DNA of 64,000 nt from Oscillospiraceae bacterium (GCA_025757845.1 CP107211.1:186001-250000), one strand, 5' to 3'. Positions 38,330-47,286 are shown, numbered from the stretch's first letter. A program made the numbers and translations. Notes: a model not told the origin generated them from the letters alone.

Positions 38330-38953
38330 ATGAAAACCATCTACATCCTGCTCACCCGCTCGGGCACGCTGCTGTCCAATCTGGTCTATCGGCTTACCGG
38401 GGCACGCTACACCCATGCGTCCCTTGCCTTTGACGAGGACCTCAGCTGTCTGTACAGCTCCACCCGCAAGAACGGCTACACCATGTTCCCCGCAGGCCCC
38501 AGCCGGGAGTACCTGGACCGGGGTGTGTTCCGGCTGCGCCCGGACGTGCCCTGCGCCCTCTATGCGCTGGAGGTGAGCGAGGAGGCCTACACCCGCGCCC
38601 GCCGCCGGGCCGACCACATGATGGCCCACGGCAACCTGTACCGCTTCAATGTGCTGGGGCTGATCCTGTGCGGGCTGCACATCCGCTGGCGTCGGCGTCG
38701 GCACTATTTCTGCTCGCAGTTCGTCAGCGAGGTGCTGGAAAAGAGCGGGGCACTGGAGCTGCCCAAGCACAGCACCCTGATGCACCCCAACGATTACACC
38801 ACCCTGCAGGACCTGCACTGCGTGTACGAGGGGCGGCTGTCCGGCCTTCCGCAGCGCCAGAACATGGACTTTGGCGGGGACGAAACGGTGGTCAGTGTTT
38901 ACCTTGGGCTGGCACTGGGCCTTGTGAAGGCAGGCGTGCGGCAGATCTTTTGA
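38330..38953 (+). CDS. YiiX/YebB-type permuted papain-fold hydrolase
   Basis: A 207-residue protein. H29 in YTHASLAFD comes before C128 in HYFCSQFVSEVLEKSG, the circularly permuted order of the NlpC/P60 superfamily seen in YiiX-like proteins. No signal peptide is evident, so the protein is probably cytoplasmic. It may act on a lipid, peptide or amide bond; the substrate is unknown. AGGAGG lies eight bases before the start. It is monocistronic. Confidence 0.75.
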   Translation: MKTIYILLTRSGTLLSNLVYRLTGARYTHASLAFDEDLSCLYSSTRKNGYTMFPAGPSREYLDRGVFRLRPDVPCALYALEVSEEAYTRARRRADHMMAHGNLYRFNVLGLILCGLHIRWRRRRHYFCSQFVSEVLEKSGALELPKHSTLMHPNDYTTLQDLHCVYEGRLSGLPQRQNMDFGGDETVVSVYLGLALGLVKAGVRQIF

Positions 38954-38972
38954 AAAAAGTTGAAATTGGGTG

Positions 38973-39001
38973 TTGACAAAGGTCGTACTCTGTGATAAAC
39001 T
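38973..39001 (+). promoter_or_regulatory. Promoter of the tRNA-Glu/tRNA-Asn pair
   Basis: TTGACA, 17-base spacer, TAAACT, 42 bases before tRNA-Glu. Confidence 0.75.
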
Positions 39002-39042
39002 AGCCAAGTCGGGAGCGAAAGCCCGATGCAAAATGGACGTAT

Positions 39043-39117
39043 GGCCCGTTGGTCAAGCGGTTAAGACAGAGGCCTCTCACGCCTTTAACATCGGTTCGAT
39101 TCCGGTACGGGTCACCA
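39043..39117 (+). tRNA. tRNA-Glu (anticodon CTC)
   Basis: Acceptor GGCCCGT/ACGGGTC, anticodon loop CTCTCAC giving CTC (reads GAG), T-loop TTCGATT, encoded CCA. A small hairpin (39131-39150) separates it from the next tRNA. Confidence 0.93.
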
Positions 39118-39158
39118 TTTTATAGTAGTAAAACGGCTGTGTGCCGTTTTATATAGAT

Positions 39159-39235
39159 GCCTCTTTAGCTCAGTCGGTTAGAGCACCTGACTGTTAATCA
39201 GGGTGTCGCCTGTTCGAGTCAGGCAAGAGGCGCCA
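39159..39235 (+). tRNA. tRNA-Asn (anticodon GTT)
   Basis: Acceptor GCCTCTT/AAGAGGC with discriminator G, anticodon loop CTGTTAA (GTT), T-loop TTCGAGT, encoded CCA. Confidence 0.95.
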
Positions 39236-39237
39236 GC

Positions 39238-39270
39238 AAAGCGATGGAAGTTTTCCATCGCTTTTTTCTT
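39238..39270 (+). terminator. Terminator of the tRNA pair
   Basis: Stem AAAGCGATGGAA/TTCCATCGCTTT with a three-base loop and T-run. Confidence 0.85.
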
Positions 39271-39340
39271 TTTCTCTGGCTGCTTTTGTTGACAGAAAAA
39301 GCGGGGCGGGATATACTGAAAGCAATGAAAAACGTGGAAA

Positions 39341-39515
39341 GAACTCCTTCTGTCATCGCTGCGCGATGCCGCCTCCCTCTCAGAGGGAGGCTCTGGCGCT
39401 GCGGAGAGGTCCTTGGCGCTCCCTTTGGGAGAGCAGTCACCGCAGGTGACTGAGAAGGCAAGGCTCCCTCCCAGAGGGAGCTGGCAAGTCCGTCAGGGCT
39501 TGACGGAGGGAGTTC
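39341..39515. repeat. MITE-like element upstream of trpS
   Basis: A 175-bp non-coding element with terminal inverted repeats GAACTCCTTCTGTCA and (inverted) GAACTCCCTCCGTCA. Inside are GC-rich hairpins such as CCTCCCTCTCAGAGGGAGG and CTCCCTTTGGGAG. The internal plan resembles that of 53579-53712. It ends 20 bases before the trpS start. Confidence 0.7.
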
Positions 39516-39535
39516 TCATTCAAAAGGAGAAAACC

Positions 39536-40597
39536 ATGAAAAAAGTGATTCTGACGGGCGACCGCCCGACCGGACGTCTGCATGTGGGCCACTACGTCGG
39601 CTCCCTGAAGGAGCGCGTGCGCCTGCAGAACTCCGGCGAGTACGATGAGATCTATGTGATGATCGCCGACGCACAGGCCCTGACCGACAACGCCGACAAC
39701 CCGGAGAAGGTGCGCCAGAACATCCTGCAGGTGGCACTGGACTACCTGGCCTGCGGCATCGACCCGGCCAAGACCCACATCTTTATCCAGTCCATGGTGC
39801 CGGAGCTGACGGAACTGAGCTTCTATTATATGAATCTGGTCACCGTGAGCCGCCTGCAGCGCAACCCCACCGTGAAGAGCGAGATCCAGATGCGCAACTT
39901 CGAGACCAGCATCCCGGTGGGCTTCTTCTGCTACCCCATCAGCCAGGCGGCCGACATCACCGCCTTCAAGGCCACCACGGTGCCCGCCGGTGAGGACCAG
40001 AAGCCCATGATCGAGCAGTGCTGCGAGATCGTGCACAAGTTCAACTCCGTGTACGGCGACACACTGGTGGAGCCGGAGATCGTTCTGCCCCAGAATGCTG
40101 CCTGCCTGCGCCTGCCCGGCATTGACGGCAAGGCCAAGATGAGCAAGAGCCTGGGCAACTGCATCTATCTGTCGGAGGAGCCGGAGGACATCAAGAAGAA
40201 GGTCATGTCCATGTATACCGACCCCAACCACCTGCGGGTCCAGGACCCCGGCCAGGTGGAGGGCAACCCGGTGTTCATCTATCTGGACGCCTTCTGCCGC
40301 CCGGAGCACTTTGCCCAGTTCTGGCCGGAGTACCAGAATCTGGATGAGGTCAAGGCCCACTACCAGCGCGGCGGCTTGGGCGATGTGAAGGTGAAGAAGT
40401 TCCTGAACAGCGTCATGCAGGCAGAGCTGGAGCCCATCCGCACCCGCCGCAAGGAGTGGGAGCAGCGCCTGCCGGAAGTGGTGGAGATCCTGAAGGAGGG
40501 CAGCGCCTACGCCGAAAAGACCGCCGCCGCCACCCTGGCCGACGTGCGCCGTTCCATGCGCATCGACTACTTTGACAACGACAATCTGCTGAAATAA
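39536..40597 (+). CDS. trpS: Tryptophanyl-tRNA synthetase
   Basis: A 353-residue class I synthetase. The HIGH motif reads HVGH near residue 17 ([11 protein letters not shown]), and KMSKS is at about residue 200 ([10 protein letters not shown]). [12 protein letters not shown] is typical of TrpRS. The length is normal. AAAGGAG lies eight bases before ATG. The MITE-like element just upstream may supply or disturb leader sequence. No T-box is seen here. Confidence 0.95.
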   Translation: MKKVILTGDRPTGRLHVGHYVGSLKERVRLQNSGEYDEIYVMIADAQALTDNADNPEKVRQNILQVALDYLACGIDPAKTHIFIQSMVPELTELSFYYMNLVTVSRLQRNPTVKSEIQMRNFETSIPVGFFCYPISQAADITAFKATTVPAGEDQKPMIEQCCEIVHKFNSVYGDTLVEPEIVLPQNAACLRLPGIDGKAKMSKSLGNCIYLSEEPEDIKKKVMSMYTDPNHLRVQDPGQVEGNPVFIYLDAFCRPEHFAQFWPEYQNLDEVKAHYQRGGLGDVKVKKFLNSVMQAELEPIRTRRKEWEQRLPEVVEILKEGSAYAEKTAAATLADVRRSMRIDYFDNDNLLK

Positions 40598-40603
40598 AAC
40601 GCG

Positions 40604-40648
40604 AAAGGGGCTGTTACACGGGGCTGCTGTGTGACAGCCCCTTTTTGC
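40604..40648 (+). terminator. Terminator of trpS
   Basis: Sixteen-bp stem around GGGGCTGTTACAC/GTGTGACAGCCCC followed by TTTTT. Confidence 0.85.
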
Positions 40649-40665
40649 AAGAAAGGAGTGTTTTT

Positions 40666-41667
40666 ATGCATCAGGCATCCGATGCACGTTATTCCTCCAT
40701 GCCGTACCACCGCTGCGGTAAGAGCGGCCTGCTGCTGCCCGCCGTCTCGCTGGGGTTCTGGCACAATTTTGGTGACACGGGCCGCTATGAGACCATGAAG
40801 CAGCTCTGCTTCACCGCCTTCGACCACGGCATCACCCACTTCGACCTGGCCAACAACTACGGTCCGGAGCCGGGCAGCGCCGAGAAGAATCTGGGCCGCA
40901 TCCTGCACGAGAACTTCATGCCCTACCGGGATGAGCTCATCATCAGCACCAAGGCAGGGTATACCATGTGGGACGGCCCCTATGGTGACTGGGGCAGCCG
41001 CAAGTATCTGCTGGCCAGCCTGGACCAGAGCCTGCAGCGGCTGGGGCTGGACTATGTGGACATCTACTACCACCACCGCATGGACCCCAACACCCCGCTG
41101 GAAGAGACCATGGGTGCGCTGGCGACCGCCGTGCAGAGCGGCAAGGCCATCTACGCGGGCCTGTCCAACTACAACGGCGAAACGCTGGAAAAGGCCACGG
41201 CCATCCTGAATGAGCTGCATGTGCCCTTCGTCATCAACCAGAACCGCTACTCCATCTTTGACCGCACCATCGAGAAAAACGGCCTGAAGGAGACGGCCAA
41301 CCGTCTGGGCAAGGGCATCATTGCCTTCAGCCCGCTGGCACAGGGCCTGCTCACCGACCGGTATCTGCACGGCATCCCGGCCGACAGCCGGGTGCGCACC
41401 GACGGCCGGTTCCTGAAGGAAAGCGCCCTCACCGAGGAAAAACTGGCGCAGATCCGTGCCCTGAACGAGATCGCTGCCGCCCGCGGCCAGACCCTGGCCG
41501 AGATGGCGCTGGCCTGGATCCTGAAGGACGGGCAGGTGACCAGTGTGCTGATCGGTGCATCCCGCCCGGAGCAGATCCTGGACAACATCAAGGCGCTGGA
41601 CAACACCACCTTTACCGCCGAAGAGCTGGAGGCCATCGACCGCGCTTCTGGCTACGGCAAGGAGTGA
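40666..41667 (+). CDS. Aldo/keto reductase, YghZ-like
   Basis: A 333-residue NADPH-dependent reductase with a TIM barrel. FDLANNYGPEPGSAE holds the catalytic aspartate and tyrosine (positions about 60-65), K is in ISTKAGYTMW, and H in DIYYHHRMD; the C-terminal IGASRPEQILDN binds the cofactor. The N-terminal FGNVNPxxxSE-like loop and GYTMWDGPYGDWGSRK point to the YghZ/L-glyceraldehyde-3-phosphate reductase group. It lacks the 4Fe-4S tail of the reductase at the window start. GAAAGGAG precedes ATG. It forms an operon with the SDR gene four bases on. Confidence 0.9.
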   Translation: MHQASDARYSSMPYHRCGKSGLLLPAVSLGFWHNFGDTGRYETMKQLCFTAFDHGITHFDLANNYGPEPGSAEKNLGRILHENFMPYRDELIISTKAGYTMWDGPYGDWGSRKYLLASLDQSLQRLGLDYVDIYYHHRMDPNTPLEETMGALATAVQSGKAIYAGLSNYNGETLEKATAILNELHVPFVINQNRYSIFDRTIEKNGLKETANRLGKGIIAFSPLAQGLLTDRYLHGIPADSRVRTDGRFLKESALTEEKLAQIRALNEIAAARGQTLAEMALAWILKDGQVTSVLIGASRPEQILDNIKALDNTTFTAEELEAIDRASGYGKE

Positions 41668-41671
41668 GCAT

Positions 41672-42445
41672 ATGACAAAAACTGTCTGGATCACCGGCGC
41701 AAGCTCCGGCATTGGCCGGGAGTTTGCCCGCCGTTACGCGGCCATGGGCTGCCGTCTCATCCTCACCGCCCGCCGGGCTGACCGGCTGACGGCATTGGCA
41801 GAGGAACTGAATGACGCCCACGGCACCGTGTGCCGCATCCTGCCCGCCGACCTTGCCGACCGGGCGGACTGCGACCGCCTGTGCGCGGAGCTGGCAGGGG
41901 AGCGCATCGACATCTTCATCAACAACGCGGGTTTTGGCGTCTGCGGGAGCCTGCTGGAGACCGACCCCGCCAAAGAGGAAGAGATGGTGCAGGTGAACGT
42001 GGCCGCTATGCGGCGGCTGTTCCAGTTTATGCTGCGCCGGATGCAGGCGCAGGGCGGCGGCACCATCCTGAATGTGGCATCCTCCGCGGGGCTGCTGCCC
42101 GGCGGGCCCTACATGGCGGGCTACTATGCCAGCAAGGCCTATGTGGTCAGCCTGACCCGGGGCGCGGCCCAGGAGCTGCGGGAAAAGCGCAGCCCGGTGT
42201 ACGTCTGTGCCCTCTGTCCGGGGCCAGTGAACACCGAGTTCAACGACCGGGCCGGGGTGGTGTTCGCGCTCAAGGGCATCACGCCGGAGTTCTGCGTGGA
42301 CGAGGCCATCCACGGTATGCTGCACCATAAGACCATCATCGTACCGTCGGCCTTTATGCGGCTGTGCACCTCGGCGCAGAAGCTGCTGCCCACGCCTCTT
42401 CTGATGCCCATCGTAGCCCGTCAGCAGAAAAAGAAACTGGGCTGA
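41672..42445 (+). CDS. Short-chain dehydrogenase/reductase
   Basis: A 257-residue Rossmann-fold oxidoreductase. TGASSGIG is at residues 8-15, NNAG near 90, and the catalytic triad is S (NVASSAG), Y and K (YYASK). An arginine pair after the second strand (TARRADRL) suggests NADP(H). It starts four bases after the aldo/keto reductase stop with GGAG inside that gene's end. Substrate unknown; the pairing suggests carbonyl reduction or detoxification. Confidence 0.92.
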   Translation: MTKTVWITGASSGIGREFARRYAAMGCRLILTARRADRLTALAEELNDAHGTVCRILPADLADRADCDRLCAELAGERIDIFINNAGFGVCGSLLETDPAKEEEMVQVNVAAMRRLFQFMLRRMQAQGGGTILNVASSAGLLPGGPYMAGYYASKAYVVSLTRGAAQELREKRSPVYVCALCPGPVNTEFNDRAGVVFALKGITPEFCVDEAIHGMLHHKTIIVPSAFMRLCTSAQKLLPTPLLMPIVARQQKKKLG

Positions 42446-42596
42446 CAGGCAAAGCGCACAAAACGCCTGTGGGGCTTTTGTGCAGGCTGCCGAACGCCTG
42501 CCCGGGGCAGGTAGGACGTCTGCCAAAATCAGGACATTTGCATGAAAAAACTTGCCGGAAAGCGAGAAATGCAGTAAAATTGTAGGACAAAATGCC

Positions 42597-42625
42597 TTGA
42601 CACTGCCCACAAACCATGCTACCCT
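42597..42625 (+). promoter_or_regulatory. Promoter of the isomerase gene
   Basis: TTGACA, 17-base spacer, TACCCT with TGC before it. The gap 42446-42754 holds nothing else apart from a GC-rich leader. Confidence 0.6.
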
Positions 42626-42754
42626 AGTATACAAGAGCGGCTGTGTGCCGGGGAGGGGAAAGGTGCCTTTCCCGGAGGGACAGGGCCGCGCAGAAGGTCC
42701 GCCTGCGTGAGGACAACAAAAAGAACTCTGAATCAGAAAAGGAGAGATCGTATC

Positions 42755-43387
42755 ATGAAGATCGCAATCATCAACGAGAACAGCCAGGCCCCCAAGAACG
42801 GCATCATCGAAGCAGCCCTGAAGAAGGTCGTGGAGCCCATGGGCCATGAAGTGGTCAACTACGGCATGTACTCCGACGCTTCTCCCCGCCTGACCTATGT
42901 GCAGTGCGGCATTCTGGCTGCCATCCTGCTGAACAGCGGCGCCGCCGACTTCGTCATCACCGGCTGCGGCACCGGCGAGGGTGCCATGCTGGCCCTGAAC
43001 AGCTTCCCCGGCGTGATCTGCGGCCATGTGGAGGATCCCGTGGATGCCTACACCTTTGCTCAGATCAACGACGGCAACGCCGTGTCCATGCCGTTTGCCA
43101 AGGGCTTCGGCTGGGGCGGTGAGCTGAACCTGGAGTACACCTTCGAGAAGCTGTTCGGCTTTGGCTTCGGCAAGGGCTACCCCGCTGACCGCGTGGAGGC
43201 CGAGCAGAGCAACAAGAAGATCCTGGACGGCGTGCGCGCCGTGGCCTTCAAGCCCCTCATCGAGATCCTGAAGGGCATTGATCAGGATCTGCTGAAGGGT
43301 GCCATTGCCGGTGAGCACTTCCAGGAGCAGTTCTTTGCAGACTGCAAGGATCCTGAGCTGGCTGCTTACGTCAAGACCCTGCTGTAA
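42755..43387 (+). CDS. RpiB/LacAB-family sugar-phosphate isomerase
   Basis: A 210-residue protein. Its N-terminal 150 residues match the RpiB fold: a nucleophilic-loop region GCGTGEGAMLALN (family C/GTGxG) and NDGNAVSMPFAKGFG. The family interconverts ribose-5-/ribulose-5-phosphate or related sugar phosphates. The C-terminal 60 residues go beyond the usual 150-residue RpiB, as in the longer clostridial subgroup. AAAGGAGAG lies before ATG. A small membrane protein follows 20 bases later. The exact sugar is not certain. Confidence 0.82.
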   Translation: MKIAIINENSQAPKNGIIEAALKKVVEPMGHEVVNYGMYSDASPRLTYVQCGILAAILLNSGAADFVITGCGTGEGAMLALNSFPGVICGHVEDPVDAYTFAQINDGNAVSMPFAKGFGWGGELNLEYTFEKLFGFGFGKGYPADRVEAEQSNKKILDGVRAVAFKPLIEILKGIDQDLLKGAIAGEHFQEQFFADCKDPELAAYVKTLL

Positions 43388-43407
43388 GGGCCGGAGACGA
43401 GGACACC

Positions 43408-43806
43408 ATGCAGGGACTGTACCAACTCAATGCAACCATCACCCACTTTCTGGAGGGCTTTCTGGAAACAGCGGTGCCCATGATCGCAGGTCTGGCCGAA
43501 GTGGTCGGCCTGTTCATCATCATCACCAGCCTGGCCAAAGCCAGCTACCACTATGTGCGGGCGACCTTTTTCAACGACCACCACGACTTCCATCATGAAA
43601 TGAGCAGCGGCCTGACCACCGCGCTGGAATTTCTGATGTCGGCCGAGATCGCTAAGACCTTCCTGCTGCAGAATCTGGAATCCGTCGTGCCGCTGGCAGC
43701 CACCTTCGCGCTGCGCGCCATGATGAGCCTGCTGCTGCATTGGGAGATGGAGGGCGGCCACCGCCCGGCCAATGCCAAGGGCGAAGAGGCTGGAGAAAAG
43801 GAATAA
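43408..43806 (+). CDS. DUF1622-family membrane protein
   Basis: A 132-residue protein with three hydrophobic helices (about 22-42, 68-85, 92-112), a histidine-rich loop FNDHHDFHHEMSSG and the stretch ALEFLMSAEIAKTFL that marks DUF1622. The function of the family is unknown. It probably shares the isomerase transcript. GGAGACGAGGAC precedes the start. Confidence 0.75.
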   Translation: MQGLYQLNATITHFLEGFLETAVPMIAGLAEVVGLFIIITSLAKASYHYVRATFFNDHHDFHHEMSSGLTTALEFLMSAEIAKTFLLQNLESVVPLAATFALRAMMSLLLHWEMEGGHRPANAKGEEAGEKE

Positions 43807-43885
43807 CGGCAAAAAACAGTTGCCAAACTTTTGCGGTGCAGGGGACATCGACGTTGTGAAAAACGTAAAACCTTGAGAGGATCCC

Positions 43886-43914
43886 TTGACACTTGTGCAC
43901 AAACGGTCTATACT
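43886..43914 (+). promoter_or_regulatory. Consensus promoter before a short hairpin
   Basis: TTGACA, 17-base spacer, TATACT. The predicted start (about 43921) is only ten bases before the terminator hairpin. Confidence 0.7.
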
Positions 43915-43929
43915 CGTGCCATCGAAAGC

Positions 43930-43972
43930 AAAGGCGCTGACGGAAGCAATTCCGCCAGCGCCTTTTGTGTTT
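43930..43972 (+). terminator. Hairpin terminator directly behind a promoter
   Basis: Stem AAAGGCGCTG-A-CGGAA / TTCCG-C-CAGCGCCTTT with a four-base loop and one mismatch, then TTTTGTGTTTT. With the promoter it defines a transcript of about 50 nt. Confidence 0.7.
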
Positions 43973-44050
43973 TCGGGTGGGTCTTGCCTTCGGGGGAAAT
44001 AGAGGGTCCTCTGAGGGAAATGCATCGTTCCTGCGTGCATCCGGTACGGG

Positions 44051-44425
44051 GAACGGCACACGGCCGCAGGGGCTGGTGCCCTGGGCGTGTTCATCCTGTG
44101 GTTCTGCTGGTTCGGCTTCAACGGCGGCTCTTCCCTGAGCCTGTCCACCGACGCTTCCATGACCATGACCGGTCTGGTCTGCTTCAACACCAACCTGGCC
44201 GCTGCGGTGGCCACCTGCGTGACCATGATCTTTACCTGGGTGCGCTACGGCAAGCCCGATGTCATTGTGTCCAAGATCCGTGTGGATTCGGTGGTGGAAG
44301 CTGCCAAGAAGGCGCTGTACACCGGCCACATCGGCGATGGCAAGATCTTTGTCTACAACGTGACCCGCGTGGTCAAGATCCGCACCGGCGAAGAGGACTT
44401 TGCTGCGCTGCAGGACGTGGAGTAA
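44051..44425 (+). pseudogene. Ammonium transporter / PII fusion remnant
   Basis: The first 65 codons match the middle of an Amt channel (ALGVFILWFCWFGFNGGSS ... TWVRYGKPDV). The last 45 match the end of a PII nitrogen regulator (GHIGDGKIFVYNVTRVVKIR, then TGEEDFAAL). The join falls directly after GKPDV. The Amt start, its second half and the PII front (T-loop with its tyrosine) are gone. No start codon with a ribosome site is present. The simplest reading is one large in-frame deletion across an amt-glnB locus or fused gene. Confidence 0.75.
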
Positions 44426-44532
44426 GCTCCGCGGCATCTCCATGGGCCTTGGCATTGTGCCCACCCGGTTCACGGTGCCGGAGTTCCCGGCGGGGAATGA
44501 CCGCGCTGGCAGAAATTTCACACCGGTGTCCC

Positions 44533-44561
44533 TTGATTTTTTGGGTCGGACGTGCTACAAT
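44533..44561 (+). promoter_or_regulatory. Promoter of thrS
   Basis: TTGATT, 17-base spacer, TACAAT with TGC before it. Confidence 0.7.
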
Positions 44562-44574
44562 CAGCGTAGTTTCA

Positions 44575-44846
44575 TCCTGTTTAAAACGTTGATGCGGATA
44601 AACCGAGGTCCCGCGCTCCATGCCGCAGAGAGGGCTGCCCCGCAAGGGTGCTGCAAGCAGCCTGCCATGTGCCGGACTTCTACCACCGCAGAGTGCAGAG
44701 GCGAACCTCTGCCGGGTGTGCCCGTTACAGCACAGCGAGAGGCGCTGCCCGGGCCGGGCGGCGCAATTCGGGTGGAACCGTGGAACGCTGTGGACTTTTT
44801 CAGGCGCTTCATCCCGTTGGTAAATGCGGGATGAAGCGCTTTTTTG
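44575..44846 (+). promoter_or_regulatory. T-box riboswitch of thrS
   Basis: The antiterminator bulge sequence GGGTGGAACCGTGG (44770-44783) is the T-box signature. Upstream stems and a likely ACC threonine specifier near 44689 precede it. Downstream, a 13-bp terminator AGCGC...GCGCT (44804-44840) ends in TTTTTT. Uncharged tRNA-Thr would favour antitermination. Confidence 0.88.
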
Positions 44847-44880
44847 TTATCTGTTTTATCTGTCAAAGGAGAATGCAACC

Positions 44881-46671
44881 ATGAAGATCATCTATAAGGA
44901 CGGCCATGTGGACGAGTGCCCGCAGGACCAGGAACTGCACGTCATCCGCCATACCGCAGCCCACATCATGGCACAGGCCATCAAGCGCCTGTACCCGCAG
45001 GCGGACTTTGCCTTCGGCCCCGCCACCGAGAACGGCTTCTACTACGACGTCGATCTGGGCGACCAGAAGCTGAGCGACGAGGATCTGGCCAACATCGAAA
45101 AAGAGATGCGCAAGATCGTCAAGGAGAACCTGCCCATCAAGCCCTTCATCCTGCCCCGTGCCGAGGCCGTGAAGCTGATGGAAGAGCGCAAGGAGAACTA
45201 CAAGATCGAGCACATGGCGGACCTGGCCGACGAGACCGAGTTCAGCTTCTTCCAGCAGGGCGAGTATGTGGATATGTGCATCGGACCTCACCTGACCTAC
45301 ACCAAGGCCCTGAAGGCCTTCAAGATCACCCAGCAGTCCGGCGCATACTGGAAGAACGACAAGGAAAACAAGATGCTGACCCGTATCAATGGTGTGGCTT
45401 TCCACAATCAGGAAGAGCTGGATGCCTGGGAGAAGGAGCAGCAGGAGGCCCGTGAGCGCGATCACCGCAAGATCGGCAAGGAGATGGGCCTGTTCATGAC
45501 CGATGACCTGGTGGGCCGCGGCCTGCCTATGTTCCTGCCCGCAGGCTACACCGTCTGGCAGGAGCTGGAGAACTATATCAAGGCCAAGGAGCGTGCACGC
45601 GGCTACCTGCACGTCATGACCCCCTGCATCGGCACCGTGAACCTGTACAAGACCTCCGGCCACTGGGATCACTACCGTGAGAACATGTTCCCCGCCATGG
45701 AGATGGAGGGCGAGAGCTACGTCCTGCGCCCGATGAACTGCCCCCACCACATGATGATCTACGCAAATCATCCGCACTCTTACCGCGACCTGCCCATGCG
45801 CATCGGTGAAATCGCACACGACTTCCGTTACGAGTCCTCCGGCACCCTGAAGGGCATCGAGCGCGGCCGTCACTTCTGCCAGAACGATGCCCATCTGTTC
45901 TGCACCCCGGAGCAGATCAAGAGCGAAGTGGCCGACGTGTGCAACCTGATCTTTGAGACCTACAAGGACTTCAACATCACCGATTACCGCTGCGTGCTGA
46001 GCCTGCGTGACCCCGCCGACAAGAAGAAGTACCACGACGATGACGCCATGTGGAACCACGCCGAGAACGCTCTGCGTGAGGTGCTGACCGAGCTGGGCAT
46101 CCACTTCACCGAGGAGATCGGCGAGGCTGCCTTCTACGGCCCGAAGCTGGACGTGAACGTCAAGCCCGCCGTGGGTGCCGAGTACACTCTGTCCACCTGC
46201 CAGCTGGACTTCTGCCTGCCGGCAAAGTTCCACCTGACCTATGTGGACAAGGACGGCACCGAAAAGACCCCTGTGGTGCTGCACCGCGCCATCCTGGGCT
46301 CTCTGGACCGCTTCATGGCCTACCTGATCGAGGAGACCAAGGGCAAGTTCCCCACCTGGCTGGCTCCCGTGCAGGTCAAGGTGCTGCCCGTGTCCGAAAA
46401 GACGCTGGACTACGCTCAGGATGTTACGGAGAAGCTGGTGGAGGCCGGTGTCCGCGTGGCACTGGACGACGACAACCAGAAGATCGGCTACAAGATCCGT
46501 GCCGCACAGCAGGTGGACCGTGTGCCCTACATGCTGGTGCTGGGTGCCAAGGAAGCCGAGGCCGGCAACATCTCGGTGCGTGACCGCAAGGGCGAGACCA
46601 CCACGATGGAGCTGGATGCCTTCATTGCCAAGGTGACCGACGAGATCAAGAACCGCACCTACAACGCCTGA
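44881..46671 (+). CDS. thrS: Threonyl-tRNA synthetase, without TGS domain
   Basis: A 596-residue class II synthetase. It begins only about 22 residues before the editing domain (HTAAHIMAQAIKRLYP, HxxxH zinc/editing motif), so the N-terminal TGS domain of about 60 residues found in most ThrRS is missing. Motif 2 (FRYESSGTLKGIERGRHFCQ) and motif 3 (LHRAILGSLDRFMAYL) are complete, and the anticodon-binding domain fills the C-terminus. Start 44881 follows CAAAGGAG. T-box control is upstream. The product should charge tRNA-Thr and proofread serine. Confidence 0.95.
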   Translation: MKIIYKDGHVDECPQDQELHVIRHTAAHIMAQAIKRLYPQADFAFGPATENGFYYDVDLGDQKLSDEDLANIEKEMRKIVKENLPIKPFILPRAEAVKLMEERKENYKIEHMADLADETEFSFFQQGEYVDMCIGPHLTYTKALKAFKITQQSGAYWKNDKENKMLTRINGVAFHNQEELDAWEKEQQEARERDHRKIGKEMGLFMTDDLVGRGLPMFLPAGYTVWQELENYIKAKERARGYLHVMTPCIGTVNLYKTSGHWDHYRENMFPAMEMEGESYVLRPMNCPHHMMIYANHPHSYRDLPMRIGEIAHDFRYESSGTLKGIERGRHFCQNDAHLFCTPEQIKSEVADVCNLIFETYKDFNITDYRCVLSLRDPADKKKYHDDDAMWNHAENALREVLTELGIHFTEEIGEAAFYGPKLDVNVKPAVGAEYTLSTCQLDFCLPAKFHLTYVDKDGTEKTPVVLHRAILGSLDRFMAYLIEETKGKFPTWLAPVQVKVLPVSEKTLDYAQDVTEKLVEAGVRVALDDDNQKIGYKIRAAQQVDRVPYMLVLGAKEAEAGNISVRDRKGETTTMELDAFIAKVTDEIKNRTYNA

Positions 46672-46688
46672 TAAAGGCTCATAACAAT

Positions 46689-46726
46689 GCAGAGGCCCCT
46701 GTTCCAACCGGAACAGGGGCCTCTGC
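46689..46726. terminator. Hairpin between thrS and the convergent membrane gene
   Basis: Perfect 17-bp stem GCAGAGGCCCCTGTTCC/GGAACAGGGGCCTCTGC with loop AACC; the T-run is weak on both strands. Confidence 0.7.
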
Positions 46727-46755
46727 TGCATTTATCGGAGAAAAATAGGAGAACG

Positions 46756-47286
46756 TCAGGCAATCTCGCTCTGGGTGCGCTGCACGCTCTTGACGGCCAG
46801 TGCCTTGGCGGGCTTCATCAGCAGCACGCACACGCCGTTGAAGGCCAGCGAGCCGAGGATGTAGGTGGCAAAGAACAGCGGCAGGTTGGCCGCGAAGGTC
46901 TCGGCGTCGATGCAGGCCACCGTGAGGTAGGCAAAGCCCACATTGTTGAGCACCTTGGGGGCGTAGGGGTGCAGGATGATCAGCACGAACAGCACGACGG
47001 CCAGCGGGATGAGGAAGCCGAAAAAGCTGCCCAGCACCGGGGTGAGGAAGGTGATGGCCAGCAGGGCGATCACGGTGAACACCATGCCCACCAGACCGCC
47101 CAGCTCCACCGAGACGAAGCGGTCCTTGATGTCGCCCTCCATGGTGAACAGCATGATGTTGCTGAGGAAGATGAGCCAGCTGTACTCAAAGCCCACCACA
47201 TGCAGGATGGCGTTGACGATGAGGATCCAGACCAGCAGCATCAGGCGGAAGTAGAGCAGGAAACGCTTGGTAACGGCTTCGTTCAT
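46756..47286 (-). CDS. Hypothetical polytopic membrane protein
   Basis: A 176-residue protein with about five or six hydrophobic helices and few charged residues except at the ends. I do not recognise a family with confidence. Start 47286 has GAGGG nine bases upstream. It is monocistronic, from a promoter at 47376-47404. Two 14-bp direct repeats lie in its leader and may regulate it. Confidence 0.7.
   Translation of the reverse strand: MNEAVTKRFLLYFRLMLLVWILIVNAILHVVGFEYSWLIFLSNIMLFTMEGDIKDRFVSVELGGLVGMVFTVIALLAITFLTPVLGSFFGFLIPLAVVLFVLIILHPYAPKVLNNVGFAYLTVACIDAETFAANLPLFFATYILGSLAFNGVCVLLMKPAKALAVKSVQRTQSEIA

Noticed and set aside
39341..39515. T-box leader for trpS
   Set aside because: No T-box sequence is present; the hairpins belong to a MITE-like element with terminal repeats.
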